Of a DNA stretch of 64,000 nt, positions 22,718 through 30,327 are shown piece after piece. Below the pieces are notes generated by a model. It saw only the letters and a program-made list of their open reading frames with translations. It made no database searches and was not told the origin of the DNA. Source of the stretch: HGM12998 sp900756495 (lineage in GTDB: Bacteria > Bacillota > Clostridia > Oscillospirales > Oscillospiraceae); the NCBI GenBank assembly GCA_958477305.1, contig CAUEFI010000004.1, positions 1 to 64,000 on the forward strand, written 5' to 3'. Within the stretch, counting starts at the first letter, position 1; every line of letters begins with the position of its first letter. A program made the translations under genes and the position numbers.

Positions 22718-24103
22718 CTAGGGCTGCTGGGGCCCCAGGATTTGCCTGCGCCGGGTGAGAATACGGGGAAACCGCCACAAGAAAATGAGTCCGGTGGTAG
22801 AGGCGGCGAGAAAATCGGCGATCGGTTCGGCCAGAAATACAGCAAAGACCTGATTTCCGGGAAGAATGTGAGGCAGAATATAGATAAGAGGGATTAAAAG
22901 GATAATCTTTCGGAGCAGGGCGAGAAAGAGAGAGACCTTGGCTTCTCCCAGCGCCACAAAGGTTTGCTGGCAGGAAAACTGGATCCCCATCATAAACATG
23001 CAGGCGACATAGACGCGCAGAGTCCAGACGGCGATTTCGACCAGCTCCGGCTTGTCATTAAACAGAGAGACAAACAGGCCGGGAAAGATCTGAATAGCGG
23101 CCCAGACCGAACAGCTGAATATGAGGGAACTGATAAAGAGCAGACGGAAGGTCTTTTTTACCCGATCCAGATTGCCCGCCCCAAAGTTAAAACCTATGAT
23201 GGGCTGCGCCCCCTGGGACAACCCCTGAAAGAGCATGGAGAATACCTGCATGATGCTGGAACAGATCGTCATCGCGCCCACGGCCGGATCTCCTCCATAG
23301 GTGCGGAGGGAGGAGTTAAAGGATATGTTTACCAGGCTCTCGGTAGACTGCATGATAAAGGGAGATACGCCCAGGGCAAGGACAGGGGCCAGAACCGATG
23401 GCTTGATACGGAAATAGCGCCTCTGAAGGCGAAGCTTTGTCCGCCTGCCGGTAAGAAACCGGAGTACCCAGATAGCCGAGACCCCCTGGGCGGTGATGGT
23501 AGCCAGAGCCGCGCCCCGGACCCCCATATGCAGGCCGAAAATAAAGATAGGGTCCAGCACAATATTGATGATCGCACCGATCAGCACAGTGGCCACGGAG
23601 ATGGTGGAAAAGCCCTGGGAGGTAATAAAATAGTTCAGTCCCAGGGAGATCTCCACAAAGATGGTGCCCCAGAGGTAGACGACCAGATACTCTGTGGCAT
23701 AGCCGATTGTGTTTTCTGTGGCGCCGAAGAGCAGGAGCATGGGCTCGCGGACGATCTGAAAGGCCACAGTCACCAGGATGGAAAGGAGGATCAGCAGCGC
23801 GGTGCAATTCCCCAGGATGGCATTGGCTGTCTCCTGTTTGCCCTCGCCCATGCGCACCACTGCTCTGGAGGCCCCGCCCATGCCCACCAGGGCGGAAATA
23901 GCGGAGACAAACATGATGACGGGGAAGCAGACACCCAGCCCGGTGAGGGCCAGGTCGCCGACCCCTTCCATGTGGCCGATGTACATGCGGTCCACAATAT
24001 TATAAAGGGCGTTGACCAACTGAGCCGTAACCGTGGGGAGCGCCAGGCGCAGCAGTAATTTGCCAATGGGGTCGCTGCCGAGATTGTTCTCTCGCTTTGC
24101 CAC
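22718..24103 (-). CDS. MATE family exporter
   Basis: The 461-residue, 12-segment protein carries MATE signatures LRLALPTVTAQLVNALYNIVDRMYIGH and VGMGGASRAVVRMGEGK in the first half, and GAQPIIGFNFGAGNLDRVKK in the second. It follows an HD hydrolase gene by only 3 bp, so the two are co-transcribed. It is the fourth MATE gene in 12 kb and differs in sequence from the other three. The substrate is unknown. Confidence 0.93.
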   Translation of the reverse strand: MAKRENNLGSDPIGKLLLRLALPTVTAQLVNALYNIVDRMYIGHMEGVGDLALTGLGVCFPVIMFVSAISALVGMGGASRAVVRMGEGKQETANAILGNCTALLILLSILVTVAFQIVREPMLLLFGATENTIGYATEYLVVYLWGTIFVEISLGLNYFITSQGFSTISVATVLIGAIINIVLDPIFIFGLHMGVRGAALATITAQGVSAIWVLRFLTGRRTKLRLQRRYFRIKPSVLAPVLALGVSPFIMQSTESLVNISFNSSLRTYGGDPAVGAMTICSSIMQVFSMLFQGLSQGAQPIIGFNFGAGNLDRVKKTFRLLFISSLIFSCSVWAAIQIFPGLFVSLFNDKPELVEIAVWTLRVYVACMFMMGIQFSCQQTFVALGEAKVSLFLALLRKIILLIPLIYILPHILPGNQVFAVFLAEPIADFLAASTTGLIFLWRFPRILTRRRQILGPQQP

Positions 24104-24106
24104 GAA

Positions 24107-24694
24107 CTACCCCTCCTCGCGCTCTAGAAAGTAGGTGGCCTCCATGTCGGCCACGCTGAGCGCAAAGGCCAGAGGATACTGCTGAAGGGCCTGGCCGATG
24201 GTGCGGGGGTCCTCGCTGCCGGAAAAGCCCATATGCCAGCGGATGGCCATGGCCTCCTCCCGGGTCAGCCGCATAAAGCCCGAAATAATATATACCGACT
24301 TCTCTCCGTGGCCATAGGGCAGAGAGTCCTCAAAAAAGAAGGTGGGGACCGTCTGCCACTTGCCGTCGGGCCCCTTAACATTGCGGGAGCCGGTCTTATA
24401 GCAGCCAATTTTGCACAGGTCGTGGAGCAGCGCGGCGATGGCGACGTTCTCAGGCGTGTAGTCCAGGCCATAGAGTTCCTGAACCCGCTCCCGCTCCAGA
24501 TAGGCGCTCAGGCAGTGGTAGACATTCAGACTGTGGTCGCACAGACCGCCGGCATAGGCCCCATGAAATTTGGCTGAGGCAGGGGCGGTAAAAAAGTCGC
24601 TCTTGTTCTGGAGGTAATCCAGCAGGGCGTCGGCCCCTTCCCGGTGAACATGTTCCTGATAGATCTCGATAAATTCCTCACGGGCGCTCATCAT
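24107..24694 (-). CDS. HD-domain phosphohydrolase
   Basis: The 195-residue protein carries an HD metal-binding site: FHGAYAGGLCDHSLNVYHCL supplies the first His, LLHDLCKIG is the HD pair, and GHGEKS and IRWHMG supply later ligands. The family cleaves phosphates from nucleotides. It may precede the downstream MATE gene in an operon. The prophage gene at 48800 encodes a clear homologue with the same motif order. The substrate is not deducible. Confidence 0.88.
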   Translation of the reverse strand: MMSAREEFIEIYQEHVHREGADALLDYLQNKSDFFTAPASAKFHGAYAGGLCDHSLNVYHCLSAYLERERVQELYGLDYTPENVAIAALLHDLCKIGCYKTGSRNVKGPDGKWQTVPTFFFEDSLPYGHGEKSVYIISGFMRLTREEAMAIRWHMGFSGSEDPRTIGQALQQYPLAFALSVADMEATYFLEREEG

Positions 24695-24813
24695 TCGCTG
24701 CCTCCTTGGTTGTTATGAAAGATTCTTTCAGTATACCACAGCTCGCGATAGATTGCCACCCCCTGCACCCACCCCTGTCCTGCCGCATAGGATGGGCGGA
24801 ACGGGGGGATTGT

Positions 24814-25371
24814 ATGGAGTTTGTTCTCGCCCTGGGAGCGGTTTTTCTCTTTTCACTGGCCTGCAATCTGGACACAGTTTTGCTGGCCGTGGGCTACGCG
24901 GTGAAGGGGGTCCGCGTGACGGCCGGACAGTCCGTGCTGGTAGCGGCGGTGACCACAGGCGTTACCCTCTTTTCTCTGGTGCTGGGGGACGCGGCCGCCG
25001 CCATATTGGCAGCCGGCACGGCCGAGATGCTGGGGGGATTGGCCCTGATTGGAATCGGATTCTGGTTTCTGCTGGACTGGCTGCGGGGCCGGGGTGGCGG
25101 CGGAGCAGCCGACGCTCCGGCCGGGCTGTGGGGCTGGGTCTCGCTTGCCGCCGCCCTGGCCGTCAACAACGCGGGGATTGGAGTGGCTGCCGGGGTCAGC
25201 GGAATTCACCCGCTGTGGGCGGCGGCTTGTAATTTTTTTATGACTTTGGCTGCCCTGCCGTTGGGGCGGTGGCTGGGATGCAGGGTGGCAGGCCGTCTGC
25301 TCGGGGCCTATGCCCTCCCGCTCTCCGGGGCCCTGTTGGTGGTGCTGGGGGTGTTGGAGGCCCTCTTGTAA
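24814..25371 (+). CDS. ytaF: YtaF-like sporulation membrane protein (MntP superfamily)
   Basis: ATG 24814 follows ACGGGGGG and yields 185 residues with six hydrophobic segments. The first carries FSLACNLDTVLLAVGYAVKG. The second half repeats the pattern with LAAALAVNNAGIGVAAGVSG, where Asp and Asn in matching positions suggest an ion path as in MntP and TerC-like exporters. YtaF is a sporulation-associated member in Bacillus. Ion specificity here is not known. Confidence 0.8.
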   Translation: MEFVLALGAVFLFSLACNLDTVLLAVGYAVKGVRVTAGQSVLVAAVTTGVTLFSLVLGDAAAAILAAGTAEMLGGLALIGIGFWFLLDWLRGRGGGGAADAPAGLWGWVSLAAALAVNNAGIGVAAGVSGIHPLWAAACNFFMTLAALPLGRWLGCRVAGRLLGAYALPLSGALLVVLGVLEALL

Positions 25372-25394
25372 CCGGGCGGCAGAACTGATACAAT
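25366..25394 (+). promoter_or_regulatory. Promoter of the pepD-like gene
   Basis: TTGTAA (25366-25371, overlapping the ytaF stop), a 17-bp spacer, and an extended -10 TGaTACAAT (25386-25394). Transcription would begin after the ATG at 25393, which supports 25426 as the true start. Confidence 0.75.
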
Positions 25395-25425
25395 GGCTGA
25401 AAGGAATGGAAAAGGAAGTGAAAAC

Positions 25426-26925
25426 ATGAACTTGCTGGAGCGGCTGGGGGGGCGGAAAGCCGTAACCAGGGGCATTGTGGAAACCTTTCTCCGCCTGAAT
25501 GCCGCACCGCGCCCCTCCTGGCATGAAGAGGCTGAAAGCCGCCTCATAGCGGAGGAGCTGCGGAGGTTGGGCCTGTCCCCCGTCCGGGATACATGGCATA
25601 ATGTGAGGGCCGACGTACCCCCATCCCCCGGCGCAGAGAGGGCACCGCTACTGATCCTCCAGGGGCATATGGATATGGTGTGCGCCTGCGCTGAGGGCTT
25701 CCGGCCTCTTCGCGACATACCTGCTGCCCGGGTGAAGGATGGGGTGCTCCGGACGGATGGCCGCTCTTCCCTGGGGGCAGACAACAATCTCGGCAATGCC
25801 GCCGTGCTGTGGCTCCTGGGCTGCGGAATTACCCACGGCCCGCTGCGGCTTCTCTTTACGGTGGCGGAAGAGGTGGGGCTGGAGGGAGCCCGCCGGATGA
25901 GCGGAACATGGCTGGAGGACGCCTCCCTTTTGCTGAATACCGACGGATTTAAGCTGGGGCGGGCCATTGTGGGGTCGGCAGGGGGACGGCGGGAGACTTA
26001 CGAAAGACGTCTTGAGACAATACCCGCCCTAGATGGCGTTCCCCTGCGGCTGGAGCTGTCCGGTGCAAGCGGAGGACACTCGGGGGACGATATCCACAAG
26101 GGCAGAGCCAATGCGCTCATACTGCTGGGGCAGTTCCTGCGCGCTCTGAGGGATGCGCTGCCCGGACTGGGCGTCTCCGCCCTGGCGGGGGGACAGGCCC
26201 ACAATGCGATCCCAACAGAGGCAGGGGCCACAGTGATTCTGCCTCCGGGAGGTGAGGACATATTTCTGACCCTGGCGGAGAACGTTCGGGCAGAGATGGA
26301 GTGCAGCTTCCGGATTACGGACCCGCATCTGAAACTGACCTGGGCCCCCGCTGCGCCGCCGGAGGAGATGTGGACGGCAGAGTGCCGTGATGGGGTCCTC
26401 GCCCTTATCACGGGTCTGTTTAACGGAGTATACGCCATGCACCCCTCCTTTCCCAGTGTAGTGGGCGCCTCCGCCAACTTGGGCCGAGTGGCCCAGGAGG
26501 GAGGGCGGCTCCAGGCCTGTGCATTCCTCCGCTGTGCCGGTGGGGAGGAGGAGCGGCGTCTCTCTGCGCAGCACGACGAGACGGCCCGTAAAGCGGGCTT
26601 CACGCTGGTGCACTGCGCCGCATATCCGGGCTGGCCGGGGCGGGCGGACAACCCTCTGGCGCACCTGATGGACAGAGTGTTTTTTCAGGAGACCGGACGG
26701 GGACTGGAGGTCTCAGCTGTCCATGTAGGATTGGAGCCCTCTATTTTTTGTGAAAAGCGGCCCGGCCTTGCCGTAGTGAGTACCGGCCCCGATATTCTGG
26801 ATGCCCATTCGGTGGAAGAGCGCGCCCCCTTGGGACGCCTTTATCAATATGCCCTGCTGCTGGCAGGTACGATGGAGGAGATCGCCTCCGGCCGCCTCTC
26901 CCTTCCCGATAAGGAGGAGAGGTAG
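25426..26925 (+). CDS. pepD: PepD-type aminoacyl-histidine dipeptidase (M20 family)
   Basis: Starting at ATG 25426 (AAAGGAAG ribosome binding site) the product is 499 residues, the usual PepD length. It hydrolyses Xaa-His and other dipeptides in the cytoplasm using two metal ions. Visible ligands are His81 and Asp83 in LQGHMDMVC, Asp119 in SSLGADNNLG, Glu148-Glu149 in FTVAEEVGLEGA, and later SGASGGHSGDDIH and the C-terminal His in ILDAHSVEE. An ATG at 25393 is in frame but overlaps the promoter. Confidence 0.93.
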   Translation: MNLLERLGGRKAVTRGIVETFLRLNAAPRPSWHEEAESRLIAEELRRLGLSPVRDTWHNVRADVPPSPGAERAPLLILQGHMDMVCACAEGFRPLRDIPAARVKDGVLRTDGRSSLGADNNLGNAAVLWLLGCGITHGPLRLLFTVAEEVGLEGARRMSGTWLEDASLLLNTDGFKLGRAIVGSAGGRRETYERRLETIPALDGVPLRLELSGASGGHSGDDIHKGRANALILLGQFLRALRDALPGLGVSALAGGQAHNAIPTEAGATVILPPGGEDIFLTLAENVRAEMECSFRITDPHLKLTWAPAAPPEEMWTAECRDGVLALITGLFNGVYAMHPSFPSVVGASANLGRVAQEGGRLQACAFLRCAGGEEERRLSAQHDETARKAGFTLVHCAAYPGWPGRADNPLAHLMDRVFFQETGRGLEVSAVHVGLEPSIFCEKRPGLAVVSTGPDILDAHSVEERAPLGRLYQYALLLAGTMEEIASGRLSLPDKEER

Positions 26926-27094
26926 ATACCGGAATGCCTGTGCCTGGGCGAACGGGCGGCCGCTGCCGTGAGAAGCAGAGGGGGCGGAGATCCGTTTGGC
27001 CGCCGGGGCAGATACGCGGCGTTTGGTACGGCCGACAGAAAAAATGAGCCGCCGCGGTTCTTTTTCAGAGCAGCGGCGGCTTATTTTGCCTGCG
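26926..27094. other. Convergent intergenic region with a weak bidirectional hairpin
   Basis: No gene is visible. A 9-bp stem (27047-27055 with 27073-27081) with a 17-nt loop and T-rich flanks lies 14 bp from the stop of the minus-strand HAD gene. It probably terminates both transcripts. Confidence 0.6.
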
Positions 27095-27901
27095 TCAATA
27101 TATTTGGTCCAGTATTCCCACAATTTCAGCAATACAGCTCTGGTCGCAGGAGCCTATCACTCTGGCTCCCCAGGCCTTGACCTCAGGGGCACAGTTGGCG
27201 GGGGCAAATGGGATGGCTGAGATGGCCAGCATGGGCAGGTCGTTCTGATTATCCCCCACGCAGTAGATGTGGCTCCGGTCGATGCCCAGCTGATCGGCGA
27301 GATGAAGAACCATCCCCCCTTTATTGCTCCCCTTGCGGGTGAGCTCCAGGAGGACTTGGTTGGAGAAGATCACCTCGTAATATGCGCTCCATCGCTCCAG
27401 CATATAGCGCTGCACCTTACGCAGAATGGTATTGTCCTGCTGAAGGATCACTTTGCTCCAGGGCAGAGGCATTTCAGCCACGGGTCGTTCGATATAGGTG
27501 CTCTTAGCCCGCCGGATGTGGCGCTCAGTCACCATGTTGGGGTTATATGCGTAGATATCGTCTCCATGGTAACTCTCAAAGCCAAGAGCAGGGAAGGACG
27601 CGCAGACCTCCTCCATATCCGTACGGATCCGGTCGGGGAGAAAGGTCTCGTATATCATCTGATCTGCCACAAAGTCATAGAGGGCCGAACCGTTGGAGAG
27701 TATCACCGGGGCATTGATGGGGGCCAGGGAAAAAACAGGGGCAAATGTGGCGTGAGCACGGCCGGTAGCCACGGTAAAGGTGCCGCCCTCCTGAACAAAA
27801 TACGTCAGGGCATGCACGTTCTCAGGCGACACCGTAAAGTCGGAGCCATACAAAGTGTCGTCAAAGTCGCTGATCAGGAGCACGCCGTCAAATTTGCCCA
27901 A
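27095..27901 (-). CDS. HAD-IIB (Cof-type) phosphatase
   Basis: The 268-residue protein shows the HAD motifs in order. DFDDT at residues 12-16 includes the nucleophile and the acid/base Asp. TVATGRAH is motif II. A Lys in the LTRKGSNKGGMVLHLAD segment is motif III. GDNQNDLPML is motif IV. The inserted C2B cap is typical of sugar-phosphate or cofactor phosphatases of this class. It lies 14 bp downstream of thiT and may be transcribed with it, which raises the possibility of a thiamine-pathway role such as thiamine pyrophosphate hydrolysis. That role is inference. Confidence 0.88.
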   Translation of the reverse strand: MGKFDGVLLISDFDDTLYGSDFTVSPENVHALTYFVQEGGTFTVATGRAHATFAPVFSLAPINAPVILSNGSALYDFVADQMIYETFLPDRIRTDMEEVCASFPALGFESYHGDDIYAYNPNMVTERHIRRAKSTYIERPVAEMPLPWSKVILQQDNTILRKVQRYMLERWSAYYEVIFSNQVLLELTRKGSNKGGMVLHLADQLGIDRSHIYCVGDNQNDLPMLAISAIPFAPANCAPEVKAWGARVIGSCDQSCIAEIVGILDQIY

Positions 27902-27915
27902 AGGAATTCACAACC

Positions 27916-28503
27916 TTATTTTCGCAAGTCCGCCCCGGTGATATACCGCCTCAGCGGCAAGTAGAGGGCGGCGAAGATAATCAGGCAGATGGCGGTGTCG
28001 ATCGCCACATAGCTGCCGTTATATGCCAGAGAGTACATCCAGGGACTGGTAAAGGTGGTGTTAAAGAGCTCGGTGGGGGCCAGGATGCGGTAGATGGTAA
28101 TACCGCTGATAAAATGAACCGCGAACCGGGCGGCAGCGCCCAGGAGGGTCCCCCAGAAGATTCCACGCTCCCGGCCCCGGAAGAGACCGGCCACTCCGAT
28201 AACAGTGAAGGCCGCGATGTAGTCCAGCAGAATGGACTGCCAGCCATAGGCCAGGACGCCCTGGACAAAGATCTGCAGTACGCCGAAGGCAAGACAAACG
28301 ACAAAGCCGCTCTTCATGCCCCAGCGGACACAGTACAGGAATAAGGGAAGCATCTCCAGTGAAATACTTCCGCCCTGAGGCAGCTCAAAGACCTTGAACA
28401 GCCCCAAGATCAGGCTGAGGGCTACCATAATGGCCCCTTCGCACAGGGCCCGGATCCCCATAATGGCACGGGTACGGGCAGCGGGTGCAGTTGTTTTTCC
28501 CAT
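27916..28503 (-). CDS. thiT: Energy-coupled thiamine transporter ThiT (ECF S component)
   Basis: The 195-residue protein has six membrane segments and ThiT-like sequence (FELPQGGSISLEMLPLFLYC, and YGWQSILLDYIAAFTVIG with the substrate-facing Trp and aromatic residues). ThiT binds thiamine outside and works with the shared ECF module (EcfA, EcfA', EcfT), which is not in this window. A TPP riboswitch lies directly upstream, confirming the substrate and indicating repression by thiamine pyrophosphate. Confidence 0.95.
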   Translation of the reverse strand: MGKTTAPAARTRAIMGIRALCEGAIMVALSLILGLFKVFELPQGGSISLEMLPLFLYCVRWGMKSGFVVCLAFGVLQIFVQGVLAYGWQSILLDYIAAFTVIGVAGLFRGRERGIFWGTLLGAAARFAVHFISGITIYRILAPTELFNTTFTSPWMYSLAYNGSYVAIDTAICLIIFAALYLPLRRYITGADLRK

Positions 28504-28526
28504 ATGCTGTTCCTCCTAATAAAGAT

Positions 28527-28564
28527 GTACCGCAGCGCAAACCTGGATAAGCGCAATGCGGTAC
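28527..28564 (-). terminator. Riboswitch expression-platform hairpin
   Basis: Between the TPP aptamer and thiT the minus strand folds a stem of 28564-28551 with 28538-28527 (GTACCGCA...GCGC pairing), followed by ATCTTTATT. It could be the terminator formed when the ligand binds. Confidence 0.6.
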
Positions 28565-28592
28565 AGGAGAAACAACCCCATGTGTCGAATTC

Positions 28593-28688
28593 GCTTCCTA
28601 CGCCGGCATTACCCGGATCAGGTTCAAGGGACCGAAGACGGCGATACGTCTCACATCTCAGCCGGACTTGCGTCCAGCGCCCCTGGGG
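28593..28688 (-). ncRNA. TPP riboswitch (thi box)
   Basis: Read on the minus strand, the aptamer opens with AGGGGCGCUGG, carries the CUGAGA motif that contacts the pyrimidine ring, then CCCUUGAACCUGAUC and the closing GGUAAUGCCGGCGUAGGAAG. These are the diagnostic conserved blocks of the THI element. It lies 90 nt upstream of thiT, so thiamine pyrophosphate should turn off thiamine import. Confidence 0.97.
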
Positions 28689-28789
28689 TGTGCGGCAACC
28701 TCCGGCAGCGGCGGCTGAGTCGCCGTCTGCCGCGCTGCTCTGATCCGAACACACCCGAGATTCGATTTATCCTGCGGATTGGATAAATT

Positions 28790-29704
28790 CTATACCAGCT
28801 TGCCCAGCTTTGTCAATACCTCCTGGAACCAGTCGGGCAGCGGGCACTCCAGGGTAAGGCGGTCGCCGGTGCGGGGGTGGGTAAAGGAGAGCCTCTTCGC
28901 GTGGAGGCATTGACCTGCCAGCCCCGGGTAGGGCCTTTTGGATCCATAGACCACATCTCCCAGCAAAGGGTGGCCGATGTGGGCCAGATGGACCCGGATT
29001 TGGTGGGTTCGTCCGGTCTCCAGACGGCATTGAATATGGGAATACCCCGGAAAACGGGCGAGGACGGACCAGTGGGTGACCGCCTCCCGTCCCAGCAGGA
29101 AGTCGACCGCCATCCGCTTTCGATCCATACGGTGGCGGGCGATGGGGGCGTTGACCGTGCCCGAGTCCTCTCTCAGATTGCCCACGCAGACCGCCTCATA
29201 TTCCCGGTACAAGCTGTGATCCTGAAGCTGCTCCGCCAGAGCGAGGTGGGCGAAATCGTTTTTGGCGGCGACAAGAAGGCCGGAGGTATCCCGGTCAATG
29301 CGGTGTACAATACCGGGACGGAGGGTTCCGTTGATTCCGGAGAGCGATTCTTTGCAGTGATATAACAGCGCGTTGACCAGAGTTCCGTCGGGGTGCCCCG
29401 CCGCAGGGTGGACCACCATGCCTACCGGCTTGTTGACGACGATGATATCGGCATCCTCGTACACGACATCCAGAGGGATATTTTGGGGGAACACATCCAT
29501 GGGGGCCGGATCTGGCAGGGCAACGGTAAAGGTGTCCCCTGGGACGGTTTTGTCGCTCTTTTTCACCGGGACGCCGCAGCGTGTCACGAGGCCCTCCTCC
29601 AGCAGCCGCTGGGCTGCCGAGCGAGTCAGGTCGGGAAGAAGGCGGGAGAGAAAGCTGTCCACCCGCTCCCCGGTACGGTCAGCGGTCAGAGTTAGAGGCA
29701 TCAT
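28790..29704 (-). CDS. rluD: RluD-family 23S rRNA pseudouridine synthase
   Basis: Start ATG 29704 is chosen because GGGAAG precedes it and longer frames run back into lspA. The 304-residue product has an N-terminal S4 domain (RVDSFLSRLLPDLTRSAAQRLLEEG), then the RluA catalytic domain with GIVHRIDRDTSGLLV, which includes the catalytic Asp. A later ETGRTHQIRVHLAHIGHPLLGD motif completes the signature. It modifies uridines in 23S rRNA. It overlaps the lspA 3' end by 26 bp; the lspA-ylyB(rluD) pair is conserved in Firmicutes. Confidence 0.93.
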   Translation of the reverse strand: MMPLTLTADRTGERVDSFLSRLLPDLTRSAAQRLLEEGLVTRCGVPVKKSDKTVPGDTFTVALPDPAPMDVFPQNIPLDVVYEDADIIVVNKPVGMVVHPAAGHPDGTLVNALLYHCKESLSGINGTLRPGIVHRIDRDTSGLLVAAKNDFAHLALAEQLQDHSLYREYEAVCVGNLREDSGTVNAPIARHRMDRKRMAVDFLLGREAVTHWSVLARFPGYSHIQCRLETGRTHQIRVHLAHIGHPLLGDVVYGSKRPYPGLAGQCLHAKRLSFTHPRTGDRLTLECPLPDWFQEVLTKLGKLV

Positions 29705-30170
29705 GGGCGTACTTTCCCTTCTTTTCCCACTTTTCGTAGAAGAAAATGACATACACGCACAGGGAGATGCCGCCCAGTACCACGCAGATATCAGCTACAT
29801 TGAAGACGGCAAAGTTCATAAAAGTTGTCTGAAACATGTCGGTGACAAAGCCCAAAAAGACCCGGTCAATCAAGTTGCCCACTGCGCCCGCCAATACCAC
29901 GGCCAGGGAGATTACACCCCAGGGACGGGTAAAGATTTTTTTGATCAGAGCTAGGATCAGCAGCACTGCTACAACCAGAGAGACGACCGCCAGGACCCAG
30001 GTATGCTCCTGAAAGAGGGAAAACGCCGCGCCTGTGTTCTGGACGTAGGAGAGGTCCATAACCCCTGGGATTAGGGTGATGCTGCCGCCTAGGGGAATGT
30101 TGTGCCGCACCAGCAGTTTGACGACCTGGTCCAGAACAACCAATGCGGCGGCGAGAAGGAAGTAGAGCAT
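29679..30170 (-). CDS. lspA: Lipoprotein signal peptidase (signal peptidase II)
   Basis: The 163-residue membrane protein has four hydrophobic segments and the catalytic Asp pair in VGNLIDRVFLGFVTD and FNVADICVVLG. It cleaves signal peptides of diacylated prolipoproteins. The NTGAAFSLF motif is also typical. It overlaps rluD downstream and is divergent from the SIR2-TPR gene. Confidence 0.95.
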   Translation of the reverse strand: MLYFLLAAALVVLDQVVKLLVRHNIPLGGSITLIPGVMDLSYVQNTGAAFSLFQEHTWVLAVVSLVVAVLLILALIKKIFTRPWGVISLAVVLAGAVGNLIDRVFLGFVTDMFQTTFMNFAVFNVADICVVLGGISLCVYVIFFYEKWEKKGKYAHDASNSDR

Positions 30171-30266
30171 AAAACGGTTCTCCTTTAGGATAATGGATTA
30201 CAGATTTACAGCCTATTCTATCACGGGGCGGCGTTCGGGGCAACGCTTTTCCCGGGAAAAAGGGCA

Positions 30267-30295
30267 TTGTCCGCGGCACTGGTTTCTGCTATACT
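30267..30295 (+). promoter_or_regulatory. Promoter of the SIR2-TPR gene
   Basis: TTGTCC (30267-30272) and TATACT (30290-30295) are separated by 17 bp, with a TG before the -10. It lies 33 bp upstream of the ATG. Confidence 0.7.
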
Positions 30296-30327
30296 GGAAA
30301 ATATAGAGAAAAGGAGGCCGGACGGAG

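Noticed and set aside
25393..25425. N-terminal extension of pepD from ATG 25393
   Set aside because: It overlaps the predicted -10 element, and the ATG at 25426 has its own ribosome binding site.
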